DNA of 38,075 nucleotides from Paenibacillus farraposensis (GCF_020736845.1 NZ_JAFFQR010000095.1:10516-48590), one strand, 5' to 3'; counted from the first letter of the stretch, positions 6,779-16,637 are shown. Notes: generated by a model from the sequence alone, not told the origin. Numbers and translations are program-made.

Positions 6779-6950
6779 GTTGACCACCTCAAATAATGAT
6801 GTGATGAGCGGTGCGTAACGGCCCTCAAGTAAGCCGCTCTTGTCTTAGAATTGGTAGCATCAGTCCGATCGCTCATGAGTGCATTAGAATTTTAAATAGA
6901 AAAATACTGCATTCTCAACCGTGTAAATAACATCTTGGGATTATATATCA

Positions 6951-7410
6951 CCAAGGAGACAAGACTTTTGAATAATATAGCTTGTGCTATTAAAACCTGC
7001 TTGGAAAACAACATCTGTAACATTACATTAGGGTTGTTGAAGCAAAATTAAGCTTGGTTGAATTCGATAATCCATTACATAATTCAGAGGTGTCTTTTTT
7101 AGAATTCGTTTGAAAATATCAGCAGCATTCGGACCGGCTCAATTACCTGGCTCGTGCAATGTCTTCTAAAAGAAATTTTCTCAGCATAATGCAGGTGAAT
7201 CCAATTCAGCATCTCCTTCATTCGAAGATTCTTTAACATTTCTGTTTGCTCATACTCCAAGGGAAAGCCATTAGCAATCAAATTTCTCCAAATAAACGTT
7301 AGCTGTACAGTAATGTCCATTTCATAATAGGGCGGGTTTTGCTGAATCTGCTGATGGATTTTTAAAATAGCGCCTAAAATGTTTTTAGCCCAAAGCCCCT
7401 GTGCATTCAA
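6951..7410 (-). pseudogene. AraC-family regulator, degenerate
   Basis: An N-terminal frame (7099-7410) ends in LNWIHLHYAEKIS, the usual linker into the AraC DNA-binding domain. After shifts the second helix-turn-helix continues as RILKKTPLNYVMDYRIQ, LILLQQP, stop, VTDVVFQAGFNSTSYII, matching L..TPL.Y...YRI..A..LL......V.DVA...GF.S.SYF. At least two frameshifts and one stop are present and the ligand-binding part is incomplete. It was probably a sugar-responsive regulator like the second broken AraC beside xynB. Confidence 0.6.
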
Positions 7411-7521
7411 ATGTACACAAGATAAATTAGTTGCTTGAATATAGGGGTATATATAGGCTGTATAAAATTCCTTTTATAGCATGATATAGACAACTGACAA
7501 CATTGGGTGGTTTGATTTTGA

Positions 7522-8300
7522 CTAACGTATATCTGGAATGGTTCACAACAAATGAACAAGGGCAATGTTCTCGTTATCAATGGCGGAACTTCTCATGCTT
7601 TTGTAGATCCTCACAATCTGAAAATATGCAACATTATGTTTAAACCTGAAATGCTTAGACATGCGGGGCCTGATCTTAGAACCTCGAAAGGCTTTCAGGC
7701 CCTCTTCATCCTGGAGCCCATTATCGCCATCTCCGCTCATTTGAAAGCAAGCTAAGCTTGAATATGACGAGCCTGGAGTACGTTTCCTATCTGATTTCGA
7801 TGATGGTTGAAGAATATCAACAGAAATATCAGGGCTATAAAACCACGCTGACTTCACGCTTTATGGAACTTGTCGTTTATTTGTCGAGGCAATATGGTCA
7901 TCAGGAAACAGACGTACAGAGTCATCTGATGCATCTGGCCAACGCGATTTCCTATATCGAAGATCACTATCTCGAAACGACTACGCTCGAAGAAATCGCT
8001 ATCCAATCCAAGATATCTGTAAGACACCTGAACCGCATCTTTAAAAACGATTACCAGACTTTGCCAATTGATTACCTTCAACGACTCCGGTTGGAGCGCG
8101 CCTGTACACTGCTGAAAAATACCTCTCTTTCCATTACAGAGATCGCTTATTTATGCGGGTTCAATGACAGCAACTATCTCGCTCGTCAATTTAGAAAAAC
8201 CTATGGCCTGTCACCTAAATCACATAGAAAAATAGTTACTCCATCGGTTCATAATCATACCAGTCAAATAGTGCCGGAGTTGCCCGTCCAGATTTACTAG
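7522..8300 (+). pseudogene. AraC-family regulator next to xynB, frameshifted
   Basis: The first frame (to 7755) holds part of the AraC cupin sensor (NVLVINGGTSHAFVD, NIMFKPEMLRHAGPDL); a 1-bp loss near 7717-7719 shifts into the second frame, which joins as RHLRSFESKLSLNMTSLEYV and runs through a complete AraC DNA-binding domain (ISYIEDHYLETTTLEEIA, VRHLNRIFKN, ITEIAYLCGFNDSNYLARQF). The N-terminal start of the cupin is missing. The tail converges on and overlaps the 3' end of xynB by 65 bp. Such regulators typically control xylan or arabinan use, so it likely once governed xynB. A TTG start could still yield the DNA-binding half alone. Confidence 0.75.
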
Positions 8301-9747
8301 TTGTGTACATGGCAATGATTATTCCAGTAAAGCCGCCTGCAACCTCGGTTGAAAGCAGATGGCTCTCCCCCGTTCCCATCTCAACAGCTTCAGCTTCCGG
8401 TTGACAAAAAGAGAAATGAAATTGTTCGGGCTGAGCTTCTACTTGCAGAATGACAGGTCCGTGTGGGTAATCCAATGCCTTCTCCACTCGCAGTGAGCCT
8501 ACGGTTCTGCGGAGTACAATCTGTTTCTGTCCATTCATGAACGTAATGGCAAGATCATAATGGTATTTTTCGTTCATATAGACGGTTAATCCCGCTTCAT
8601 CGCCACCGTTCACAGGTTCAAAATCCAGCAAGGCCGCAATTTGGCAGGTAAAGTGGCAGAGCCGGCGGCCTACAAATGCAGGAGAGCCGAGATCATCCAA
8701 AGTCATCTCGTTGCCACGAAGGGTTAGATACCCGGGATGCTCTTTCAACGTCCAACTATCTTGCTTGGGATTGCGTAAAAATATCCACTCTAAGCCCAAG
8801 TCTGAACGATTGAAGTCATCTCTGATTGCTTTTTGGGCCCATGGGACTGTAGCTAGCTGCGGTGCATGCATGACAGGTTCAATCCTTCCATGGTTACCTA
8901 GAAGAGGCCATCCGTCCGTAGTCCAATTCACAGGTGCAAGGAATACCTCTCTGCCCAAATGATGACGCTTAGGATATGAGACAGGTCTTATTCCCAGGCA
9001 AACAGCCCACCAGCTGCCATCATGTGCCTGTACCAAATCTGCATGCCCAGTCGCATGTATGCTGCTATACAAGCTTCGATTTGAAAGAATAGGGTTGTAC
9101 GGACATGATTCATAAGGGCCATACGGATCTGTACTTCTGGCAATGGTCACCATGTGGCCATACTCTGTCCCTCCTTCAGCGATCATTAGATAATAATACC
9201 CATTTATTTTGTAGAGATGAGGTCCCTCGGGGTGTGCCCCACCCGTCCCCTGCCAGATTAGGCGAGCCTCTGTCAGTATTTTGCCAGTTTCAATATCAAT
9301 CTCACATTGATAAATGCCATGGCCTTCACTTTCTGTGGTTGAGGATTGAAAATACACACGACCATCCTTGTCAAAGAAAAGGGATGGATCTATGCCGGAC
9401 TGCTCAACCTTTATCGGATCAGACCAAGGGCCGCCTGGTTGTAAACTTTTCACATAAAAGTTCCCAATTCCACTAGTGTTGGTCGTCGTCATATAGAACC
9501 AGCCGTCATGATACCGAATTGTGGGTGCAAAGATGCCGCCTGAGCTCCATGCGTTGGCCAAAGACAATTGTTGTTCTGAAGTGAGACAATGACCAATCTG
9601 GTTCCAATGAACAAGGTCTTTACTATGGAAAATAGGGACGCCTGGAAAATACTCGAATGAACTTGTGACCAGATAATAATCATCACGGACCCTGCATATG
9701 CTGGGATCGGGGTAAAAGCCCGGTATCACGGGATTGTTATATTGCAT
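8236..9747 (-). CDS. xynB: GH43 beta-xylosidase / alpha-L-arabinofuranosidase
   Basis: 503 residues. The N-terminal five-bladed propeller of glycoside hydrolase family 43 is complete, with the catalytic base Asp14 in NPVIPGFYPDPS, the pKa modulator Asp120 in GIDPSLFF and the acid Glu174 in AHPEGPHLY. The C-terminal ~190 residues form the beta-sandwich typical of XynB-like enzymes (FVGRRLCHFTCQIAALLDFE). No signal peptide, so it acts inside the cell on imported xylo-oligosaccharides or arabinosyl side chains. Start ATG at 9747 is preferred (GGAG 9 bp upstream) over the TTG at 9756. Length is normal. It is a single-gene unit, convergent with the broken AraC gene. Confidence 0.93.
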   Translation of the reverse strand: MQYNNPVIPGFYPDPSICRVRDDYYLVTSSFEYFPGVPIFHSKDLVHWNQIGHCLTSEQQLSLANAWSSGGIFAPTIRYHDGWFYMTTTNTSGIGNFYVKSLQPGGPWSDPIKVEQSGIDPSLFFDKDGRVYFQSSTTESEGHGIYQCEIDIETGKILTEARLIWQGTGGAHPEGPHLYKINGYYYLMIAEGGTEYGHMVTIARSTDPYGPYESCPYNPILSNRSLYSSIHATGHADLVQAHDGSWWAVCLGIRPVSYPKRHHLGREVFLAPVNWTTDGWPLLGNHGRIEPVMHAPQLATVPWAQKAIRDDFNRSDLGLEWIFLRNPKQDSWTLKEHPGYLTLRGNEMTLDDLGSPAFVGRRLCHFTCQIAALLDFEPVNGGDEAGLTVYMNEKYHYDLAITFMNGQKQIVLRRTVGSLRVEKALDYPHGPVILQVEAQPEQFHFSFCQPEAEAVEMGTGESHLLSTEVAGGFTGIIIAMYTTSKSGRATPALFDWYDYEPME

Positions 9748-9860
9748 CCAATTCAACTCCTAACCATCACAAATTTTATTGTTCCAATCTCAACATATAT
9801 TGTATTTCACTGTCTTATGTACAACCATAAGAATCATGTCATGAAAATAGCACTATATAG

Positions 9861-10205
9861 ACAAAATCTGAATTTCACGTTGAGATTAGCCCTTATAAAA
9901 GAATAACCGCCACTGTCTCCAACGAGTCCCACATCGTATACGCTTATCAAGCGCTGTATCAAAAAAGGAGCGATTCAACGCTCCGAACCGAACTTCATGT
10001 GCCATGCGCTGGTGCTTTTTATGACAAAAAGACCGATAAAGTTGAATTCAACGTCGGCGCCTACGACTCGCATGAAAAGCTACATGAAACTAAATTTATT
10101 GTGCCTGTAGAAGCCCTATACGTCAGCGAAGTAAGACAGGATTGCCCGAATGTGCAGCCCTTAAACGGAATACCAAACTTGCAGCAAAACAGAGAGGTGG
10201 CCTGA
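9861..10205 (+). other. Coding-like orphan fragment, unknown
   Basis: A frame without stop from 9861 to 10205 reads FHVEISPYKRITATVSNESH, IVYAYQALYQKR, HVPCAGAFYDKKTDKVEFNV and KLHETKFIVPVEALYVSEV. It looks like real protein (balanced composition, plausible strands) but has no good ATG or ribosome binding site; a GTG at 9999 would only give the last 68 residues. I do not recognise the family. It is probably the tail of a truncated gene whose front is lost near 9860. The opposite-strand frame has no better claim. Confidence 0.35.
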
Positions 10206-10455
10206 ACCATCTCCTCTGCTTCCCTACATCTTAGCAGGTTATGATGTATGAAATCCTCTCTCGCGTAGATATAGATTGTTGATTCAAATTCAAACGAAAT
10301 CAAATAACCAGTCGCTGGTCAATTCCGACGACTGGCTGCTTAGACTTGTAAGGTGTTTTGATCCCTGTCTCACAAACCAGGGTCAGTTCCCTATGTCACT
10401 GCCGGGATAGCTGGATTTTCTTTTTATTTTTCTTGAAGCAAATGTAAAAAATGAG

Positions 10456-10680
10456 CTAACGCATTCGCGGGAAGGTGATCCAGCTCAGCAAATTCAATCT
10501 CGACTTCTTTCCTTTCTCCCTAACCTGTCCCATGAATTCTCCCAGAAAATGTTCCCATTTTACACCTACTTCTTTTTTCGCGCCATCGTTCTCAAGCACG
10601 CAATGTACGCTTTCGTCCAAAGCCATTTCCAGGTGAGTCAAAGCTTCACGCAAATGACTGTCTATATTTTGTTCGGTCAT
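10456..10680 (-). CDS. Small soluble protein of the P-type ATPase operon
   Basis: 74 residues, starting MTEQNIDSHLREALTHLEMA, rich in charged residues with no membrane segment; largely helical by eye. GAGGAGAAC lies shortly before the ATG at 10680. It is third in the minus-strand unit after the giant ATPase and the DUF-like membrane protein, 13 bp after the latter. I do not recognise the family. The last third (KKSRLNLLSWITF) is less conserved in character and could reflect a late frameshift. Confidence 0.6.
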   Translation of the reverse strand: MTEQNIDSHLREALTHLEMALDESVHCVLENDGAKKEVGVKWEHFLGEFMGQVREKGKKSRLNLLSWITFPRMR

Positions 10681-10693
10681 GCATCAGTTCTCC

Positions 10694-10957
10694 TCACTTA
10701 TCGGTGTCGTCAAGCATCGCGATTTCTCGGTCCAGCTGTTTTTTCATTCTTTCAAACTGGGCTTCGGCTATAATGTCTTCCACTTCCTGCCGCGCCAATT
10801 GAAGGATGGATTTGCTGCGATTGATCAAGCTGGCACTGCCCTGTATGCCGGTTTCGAAAAGCGGGCGAAAGGTTGTTTTGGCGATGGGAATCAATGCGGA
10901 AGCGGCCAGGGCAAGGGCCGTGCCGACAACAACTTTGTCCAGGTTTTTGGGTAACAT
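10694..10957 (-). CDS. Small membrane-anchored protein of the P-type ATPase operon
   Basis: 87 residues from the ATG at 10957, which has CCAAGGAGGATCACC upstream and is clearly better than the upstream in-frame start at 11053. A hydrophobic N-terminal helix (VVVGTALALAASALIPIA) is followed by an amphipathic helix and an acidic/basic coiled coil (ARQEVEDIIAEAQFERMKKQLDREIAML). Resembles DUF5132-type proteins found beside CtpI-like P-type ATPases, but this is from memory. It starts 34 bp after the ATPase stop, so it is co-transcribed and may be an accessory subunit. Confidence 0.7.
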   Translation of the reverse strand: MLPKNLDKVVVGTALALAASALIPIAKTTFRPLFETGIQGSASLINRSKSILQLARQEVEDIIAEAQFERMKKQLDREIAMLDDTDK

Positions 10958-10991
10958 GGTGATCCTCCTTGGTGTTAAGTACGGCTGCGGC

Positions 10992-13900
10992 TCAAACAGC
11001 CGCAGCATAGGTGCCGCTTGCAGGGGAAGCGTTATGTGCTTGTTTCTTGGCAATCAGGTTTAAAACCGGTTTGGCCAAAAGGGATACCGACCCGGCTACG
11101 CCTAGGATGGGAATCCAATAGTGCATCGGCAGGCGGGCGGTATGGAAAAACCCGGCCAACGGCGGAATGTACAGGGCTCCCAGCAGAGCCAGCCAGGACA
11201 CGCAAAGTGCGCCGAGCAAGAAGCGGTCCTTCGTCCAATCGCGCACGGTTTCCTCCGTGCCTTCCTGCCGCCATGAAAATGCTTGCATCAATTGGCCTGC
11301 AACCAACGTGGCAAAAGCAACGCTTTGAGCGACAGGCACAGGCGCACCGACAGCAAGGCTGGCACCAAACAAGCCGAGCGAACCCAGACCCAGAAGGACG
11401 CCTCTGGTAATCACTTTTTGGTAGAGCGCTTTATCGACGAAATCCGTTCGTTTCGGCTGCTTCGTTTTTTCCCCTCCGTTAACTGCCAGAACCATCGCCG
11501 GCAAAGCGTCGGTCAGCAAATTCATCAGCAGAATTTGAATCGGGACCAACGGAATCGGCAAGCCGACCATGACGGCAACGCTGGTTACAAGAATCTCGGC
11601 CAGATTGCCGGTTAATAAACAACCGAGCGCTTTGCGAATATTTCCGATAATCGTCCGGCCTTCTTTAACCCCTTCGACAATCGTGCCAAAGTCATCCTGG
11701 GTCAGCACCATATCCGCCGTTTCCTTCGTTACCTCCGTCCCTGTTCGGCCCATGGCGATCCCTACGTTGGCTTGTTTGATCGCCGGCGTATCGTTGACAC
11801 CGTCGCCGGTCATCGCCACGATCTGCCCGCATTGCTGCAGAGCCGTGACAATACGGAGCTTGTGCTCAGGCGTAACCCGGGCAAATATGGACACCTGATC
11901 CACCATTCGGATCAGTTCCTCGTCCGATAGACGATCAAGCTCATGTCCAGTGACAACGCTATGGGCATCGCTGTTAATGCCGAGCTGCTTTCCGATGGCA
12001 ATGGCGGTAATCGGGTGATCGCCGGTAATCATCACAGGCTTAATCCCGAGCGCAAAAGCTTCCTGAATGCTTTGCTCCACCTCCGGCTTGGGAGGGTCCA
12101 TCATCCCGGCTAAGCCAACATAAATCAGCTCCCGCTCGTCATCGATGGAATCACCGCCCTCGCTTTCGTCAAAAGGCCGGTACGCAAAGGCAAGCACGCG
12201 CAGGGCATCGGCTGAATACTGTTCACTTTGCTGTAAAATAAATTGCTTCTGATCTTCGTACAGAGGGAATAAATCCCCATTCTTCTGATAACGGCTGCAA
12301 TGGCGGAGAATGGTTTCTACAGCTCCTTTGGAGAAGAGGTAGCATTCCTGCTCGTTCTGAACATCCTTGCAGACCACGCTCATTTTCGCCGTTTTGGAAT
12401 CAAACGGGATTTCATGCCCGCGATGCCAATGGGTCATATCCTTGAGCCACAGCCCGTTTTTGGCTGCAAGCGCCAGAAGCGCGCCTTCGGTCGGATCGCC
12501 TTTGGTCGTCCATTGTCCCTCCTGCTGCTCAAGCTCGCTGTTATTGCACAGCAGACAGATTTGCAGCAAACGATTCAAGTCGGGGTTAGCTACGTGCTGC
12601 TCGTACCTATCTGTATCCTCCAGTTCCAAAGCTGTGGCCGCTACCTCGGGACCAACCTCGTGTAATACTCCCGTCGGTTCGTAGCCGTTGCCTGTTACAG
12701 TCCACCTGCGATCCGCGGTGGAAATGGCCTTTACCGTCATTTCATTTTTGGTTAACGTGCCAGTCTTATCCGTGCAAATCACCGTCGTTCTTCCTAATGT
12801 TTCCAATGAGGAAAGCTTGCGGATCAGCGCATTTTTCTTCGCCATCCGGTAGATGCCTGCGCTGAGCGCAATTGTAATCGTAACCGGAAGACCTTCAGGA
12901 ATGGCAGATGCGGCCAACGTGATCGAGGTCGTAATCATTTGCGGAATAGGAATACCGCGAAGCGTCCCCATCACGAATACGAGCCCTCCGACGATGAGCG
13001 CGCCTTTCATGAATTTTTTGCTAATCGACGACACTTTTTCCTGCAATGGGGTGACTTCTTTTTCCTGATGCTTTAAAAGGGACATTAAATGCCCCATCTC
13101 GGTATTCATCCCCGTTTGCACCACGACACCTCTTCCCTTGCCTCCGCACACGTCGGTACCCATGAACAGCATGTTGCTTCGCTCGGATAAAGCACATTCC
13201 TCAAGCAAAGCGGACTCGCTTTTATCGACGGGAAGAGATTCCCCGGTCAGCGTCGCCTCGTTAACGCGCATGTTCGATGCGTGGATCAGGCGGATATCCG
13301 CCGGAACGCGATCCCCTGCTTCCAGGCAAACGATATCGCCGGGCACCAATTCTGCCGCATTCAATTCCACCAGCTGGCCAGTTCTGATCGCTTTGCATAG
13401 CGGGGGTTGGAATTGATTCAGTGTTTCTACAACCTTTTCCGCTTTGCGTTCCTGAATCGTACTGATGGCAGCATTAGCAAGCAGGATAGTCCCCATCGCC
13501 ATTCCGTCAAATATTCCCCCGGTAAAAAAAGCCAGTACACTTGTGCCCAGCAAAATCAGGGTTGTAAATTCCTTGAATTGGCCCAAATACGAAACCAGCC
13601 ATGGGGTCGGTTTTCTACTGTCCAGCCGATTCGGACCATACTGGCTCCTTATTGCAGCAACCTGATCGGCTGTCAGCCCGGTTTGCAGATTCGTTTGAAA
13701 CGACCCGAGCACCAGCTCGTTTGGAAGCTGATGCCAGGCCAGAACTTCGGAAGTAACCGCAGCTTCGTCCATATATGTCATATTTGGTGGGGGCAGCAGG
13801 GTTTCACTTTTACTTTTCGTTCGCGACATAAAGACAAGCGACAAGGCATCTCCAATCAGGTTGGCAACAGGTGCGCTGATCATGCCTAACATTGCTAAAG

Positions 13901-15686
13901 CAGAGCCAAATATATTCCATTTTTTAGAAATCGATACATGCTCGTTTACGGTTTGATCCGTTCGCTCGGCGTACCGGACGCTTTCCTGAATACGCTGCAG
14001 ATCATGAGTGGAGATGGAGGGGATGCCGGCTTCTTGATATAACGGATACAGCGGATTTTTCGTGTGTCCAGTAACCAATAAAACCTCTTCTCCCTGCTGC
14101 TTGAGTGCAGCAATTCGTTCCATCACTTCCCCCTGCTCCAGGGATAACCAGCTTGTATCCAGACGGCTTTGGAAAAGCTCGTCGGCGCTTATGTGCATGC
14201 TGTTGTTCAGCAAACCAAGCTGCCAGCCCTTTTTCCTAAAAGCAGCGGCATCAGCTCCATATTCATTGACCCCCGATTGCCGAAGCCTGGCCAGGAATCC
14301 GAGACATTCGCCTCTGGCCTTTCCCTGCTTGCCGACAAAAAGAACGTCGTATCCCCCTCTTACAAGCCTCTTGGCTTTCAGCTCATAAGCATCGCAATGG
14401 ATCCCGTGTTCCTGCAAAAACTTGCCGCTGCCTATGATGACCTGGCTATCAAGGACCTTGCCTTTGAGTCCCTGTCTCGCTTCCTCCACATGAAAAGCCG
14501 TGCGGATTGTGCGGCAAGTTTGTTTAGCCTTGCTGTACACCTCTTCCTTCCACGGATGACGGCTTTTTTGCATGAGCGAGGCCGCCAGGCATACCGCTTG
14601 ATCCGCATCCTGCTCCTGTGCTGCAATGCATTGAATTTCTTTAATCTCCGGATGGTTAAACAGAAGTGACGAATCTTCGAATAACATCGTTTTCGTTCGG
14701 GCGAGTTGGGATAACGACCCTTTTTCAGGAACCAGGTATTCTCTATCTTCCGAAACAAGCTCGGCCTGATCCCAGGCGTACTCAGTGGGAACCGTTATCA
14801 CCCGTGGATTTGCTGCCAGAAGCACAGCAATCGCGCGAAGCGGATTACGGGTAAGCGCCCAGGTTACTCCGGCTGCGATAAAGCCCCATTTGCCTACCTT
14901 TTCGCTATAAGCTTGGATTTTCGGTGGCAAAGAAGCCTCCCGCTGTCCATGTAATCTTGAGCGGCTTCTTCTCCAGTTGATATATTGCAGCATGCTGAGT
15001 CCGCCAAGCACTACCAAATGTTCACGTACGAGCGCAAGTGCGAGCGCGCTTGTACCTAAAATGAGATCCAGGCTTATTTTTTTCTGATCGGCATAGGGTT
15101 GAATTCCTCGTTTCAGAAAAGGGTAACCGGTGACGAGGGAGACGAGCGCCGATAAATAGAAAGGCGCTGGGCTGCTTGCCAGAGCGGACTGTCCAACCAA
15201 GGCCTGCTTGATGCCGAGCACGGCCAAACCGCCCATGGAAACAGCTAGCCCAATAGGGACTTTTTCCGCAGGTTCCCGCGTGTATGGATTGGCCCCCGGT
15301 ATTATAGGAAACGCCCGCAGATCGCGGGAGAGTTCCCCTTTCGGCAGAGCAGCCTTTGTGGCCGCAATCTCCTGCTCCGCTTCCTCCAATTCAGTGAGAT
15401 CGTGCCGGGCATTCGGATCGACTGTCCGATGTGGTGAACCAATCCGCTTCTCTGCTTCCTGAAGTACATGGAACATGTGCTGCTCGGAAACAAGCTTTAC
15501 GTCATATAGAAGTAGGACTCGGCCCGTCACCGTACAAATGTCCGTTCTGTTAATTCCACGGCAAGCGGAGAAGCTTTCGCTCAATATCCTAGCAGCCTCC
15601 TTGCTTCCATGCAGTCCGTAAATTTCCATCCGTATTCTTCCCGGCAAAACGTGAAGAAATCTGTTTTTCTTTCGCAGCTCAATCAT
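10992..15686 (-). CDS. Giant CtpI-like double P-type cation ATPase
   Basis: About 1564 residues. The N-terminus has a heavy-metal-associated-like fold (FLHVLPGRIRMEIYGLHGSK). A first half (to about residue 620) looks like a P1B-ATPase core that lost catalysis: where DKTGTLT should be, the sequence reads LFEDSSLLF (about residue 337). The second half is a complete P2-type pump with TGES, CTDKTGTLTKNE (phospho-Asp about residue 973), GDGVNDTPAIKQA, and ten-odd membrane helices. This double layout matches mycobacterial CtpI (about 1630 aa). Ion unknown. Start at 15686 is chosen because GGAGAG lies 6 bp upstream; the frame is open to 15824. It leads a minus-strand operon with two small genes. Confidence 0.85.
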   Translation of the reverse strand: MIELRKKNRFLHVLPGRIRMEIYGLHGSKEAARILSESFSACRGINRTDICTVTGRVLLLYDVKLVSEQHMFHVLQEAEKRIGSPHRTVDPNARHDLTELEEAEQEIAATKAALPKGELSRDLRAFPIIPGANPYTREPAEKVPIGLAVSMGGLAVLGIKQALVGQSALASSPAPFYLSALVSLVTGYPFLKRGIQPYADQKKISLDLILGTSALALALVREHLVVLGGLSMLQYINWRRSRSRLHGQREASLPPKIQAYSEKVGKWGFIAAGVTWALTRNPLRAIAVLLAANPRVITVPTEYAWDQAELVSEDREYLVPEKGSLSQLARTKTMLFEDSSLLFNHPEIKEIQCIAAQEQDADQAVCLAASLMQKSRHPWKEEVYSKAKQTCRTIRTAFHVEEARQGLKGKVLDSQVIIGSGKFLQEHGIHCDAYELKAKRLVRGGYDVLFVGKQGKARGECLGFLARLRQSGVNEYGADAAAFRKKGWQLGLLNNSMHISADELFQSRLDTSWLSLEQGEVMERIAALKQQGEEVLLVTGHTKNPLYPLYQEAGIPSISTHDLQRIQESVRYAERTDQTVNEHVSISKKWNIFGSALAMLGMISAPVANLIGDALSLVFMSRTKSKSETLLPPPNMTYMDEAAVTSEVLAWHQLPNELVLGSFQTNLQTGLTADQVAAIRSQYGPNRLDSRKPTPWLVSYLGQFKEFTTLILLGTSVLAFFTGGIFDGMAMGTILLANAAISTIQERKAEKVVETLNQFQPPLCKAIRTGQLVELNAAELVPGDIVCLEAGDRVPADIRLIHASNMRVNEATLTGESLPVDKSESALLEECALSERSNMLFMGTDVCGGKGRGVVVQTGMNTEMGHLMSLLKHQEKEVTPLQEKVSSISKKFMKGALIVGGLVFVMGTLRGIPIPQMITTSITLAASAIPEGLPVTITIALSAGIYRMAKKNALIRKLSSLETLGRTTVICTDKTGTLTKNEMTVKAISTADRRWTVTGNGYEPTGVLHEVGPEVAATALELEDTDRYEQHVANPDLNRLLQICLLCNNSELEQQEGQWTTKGDPTEGALLALAAKNGLWLKDMTHWHRGHEIPFDSKTAKMSVVCKDVQNEQECYLFSKGAVETILRHCSRYQKNGDLFPLYEDQKQFILQQSEQYSADALRVLAFAYRPFDESEGGDSIDDERELIYVGLAGMMDPPKPEVEQSIQEAFALGIKPVMITGDHPITAIAIGKQLGINSDAHSVVTGHELDRLSDEELIRMVDQVSIFARVTPEHKLRIVTALQQCGQIVAMTGDGVNDTPAIKQANVGIAMGRTGTEVTKETADMVLTQDDFGTIVEGVKEGRTIIGNIRKALGCLLTGNLAEILVTSVAVMVGLPIPLVPIQILLMNLLTDALPAMVLAVNGGEKTKQPKRTDFVDKALYQKVITRGVLLGLGSLGLFGASLAVGAPVPVAQSVAFATLVAGQLMQAFSWRQEGTEETVRDWTKDRFLLGALCVSWLALLGALYIPPLAGFFHTARLPMHYWIPILGVAGSVSLLAKPVLNLIAKKQAHNASPASGTYAAAV

Positions 15687-15846
15687 CCCTAACTCTCCTT
15701 CATCCAAACTCAAAAAAGCGATTTGACTATTGTTCGCAGTCATAGCCAAAATATACATTTTATTTTCCTGAATGTGAGGCGGAGTATAAAAAGAACATAT
15801 TATGGAATTATTTTTTATGTACAACTTTTTTTAAGGAGAGGATTAT
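15687..15846. promoter_or_regulatory. Divergent promoter region, ATPase / small-gene cluster
   Basis: 160 bp between the ATPase operon and the plus-strand cluster leading to ppk1. AT-rich, with AAGGAGAGG for the plus-strand gene at 15837. Minus-strand TATTATGT-like and plus-strand TATTATGGAATTA are weak -10 candidates; I cannot fix the promoters. Confidence 0.4.
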
Positions 15847-16050
15847 GTGGCCAAATCACCGCTTGGTATTATTTTCGCCGCTGCGGCCATCACGCTTGCC
15901 GTCTCACCGGAAGGCCGACAGGCTGTACGCAAGCTTGCCGTCAAGGGGGCCGGCCTGCTGCTTGAGCTCACGGATGAAATTAAACACAGCACCGCCGGGC
16001 ATCATCAGTCCACCGTGGCGACAAACAATGAGGAGCAAAATACAGATTAG
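15847..16050 (+). CDS. Small membrane protein, ppk1 cluster
   Basis: 67 residues from a GTG (AAGGAGAGG upstream; an overlapping ATG at 15845 is in another frame and is a less likely gene). MAKSPLGIIFAAAAITLAVS forms a membrane helix, then RQAVRKLAVKGAGLLLELTD and a hydrophilic His/Asn-rich tail. It resembles the small 'SPEGR' helix proteins that accompany CtpI-like ATPases (helix plus R.A.RKLAVKG..), but I do not know a named family. First gene of the plus-strand cluster that ends with ppk1. Confidence 0.65.
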   Translation: MAKSPLGIIFAAAAITLAVSPEGRQAVRKLAVKGAGLLLELTDEIKHSTAGHHQSTVATNNEEQNTD

Positions 16051-16155
16051 TCCTTGCTTTCGTTACCTCGGAAAAATATTTGTTGGGTTAAAAATGAGCA
16101 ATGGGGAACTACTATCCCATAGCACCAAAATTAATCACGCAAAGGAGAGATCAGC

Positions 16156-16608
16156 ATGTTTCAAGGCGGTTCTTTATTGGGAGGTCTTATCTCCGGAGGG
16201 ATTACGCAGTTGCAGGATACCATGAGCCTGAAGAGAGGACAAATGGAAAACAAAGATTATATGGTCCATACAACACGAAATTTGACAGGAGCTCTCGGCG
16301 TTATGGCCGGCATTGAATACGGGGCGATACTCGGCACATCGTTGCTGCCGGGAGTAGGAACCGTTATTGGGTCTGTTGTCGGCGGCCTATTAGGCAACAG
16401 CTTAGGCCAAACCATCGGAACGCAGGCTGGCAGCGCGCTTGTGAACAGCCGTATGGGGGGCAACATCGCCCAATCAGTAGTCAACGCAACCAAGTCGCTG
16501 ACACAAAAAACCGCAGCGAATGCCGTACAGTCGATAGCGGAACAAGTCACTACGAGTGCTGTGGAGTCGGTAGCTAAGCAAGCCGTCGCGAATGCTGTAC
16601 AGTCTTAA
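16156..16608 (+). CDS. Glycine-zipper membrane protein, ppk1 cluster
   Basis: 150 residues. Gly-rich hydrophobic segments GGSLLGGLISGGI and SLLPGVGTVIGSVVGGLLGN show the GxxxG spacing of glycine-zipper proteins, which oligomerise in membranes. The C-terminal third is a low-complexity repeat of AxNAVQSIAEQVTTSAVESV type, Ala/Val/Gln/Ser-rich and amphipathic, with the unit NAVQS occurring twice. AAAGGAGAG precedes the ATG by 7 bp. Followed by its own terminator (16638). Might coat a granule or membrane compartment; this is speculation based on ppk1 downstream. Confidence 0.65.
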   Translation: MFQGGSLLGGLISGGITQLQDTMSLKRGQMENKDYMVHTTRNLTGALGVMAGIEYGAILGTSLLPGVGTVIGSVVGGLLGNSLGQTIGTQAGSALVNSRMGGNIAQSVVNATKSLTQKTAANAVQSIAEQVTTSAVESVAKQAVANAVQS

Positions 16609-16637
16609 CACATACGAATGATCACGCAATCAGCTAT

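Noticed and set aside
11283..14854. Many plus-strand ORFs of 60-160 codons
   Set aside because: All are antisense shadows of the long, GC-rich P-type ATPase gene, with Arg/Ser/Pro-rich compositions typical of such shadows.
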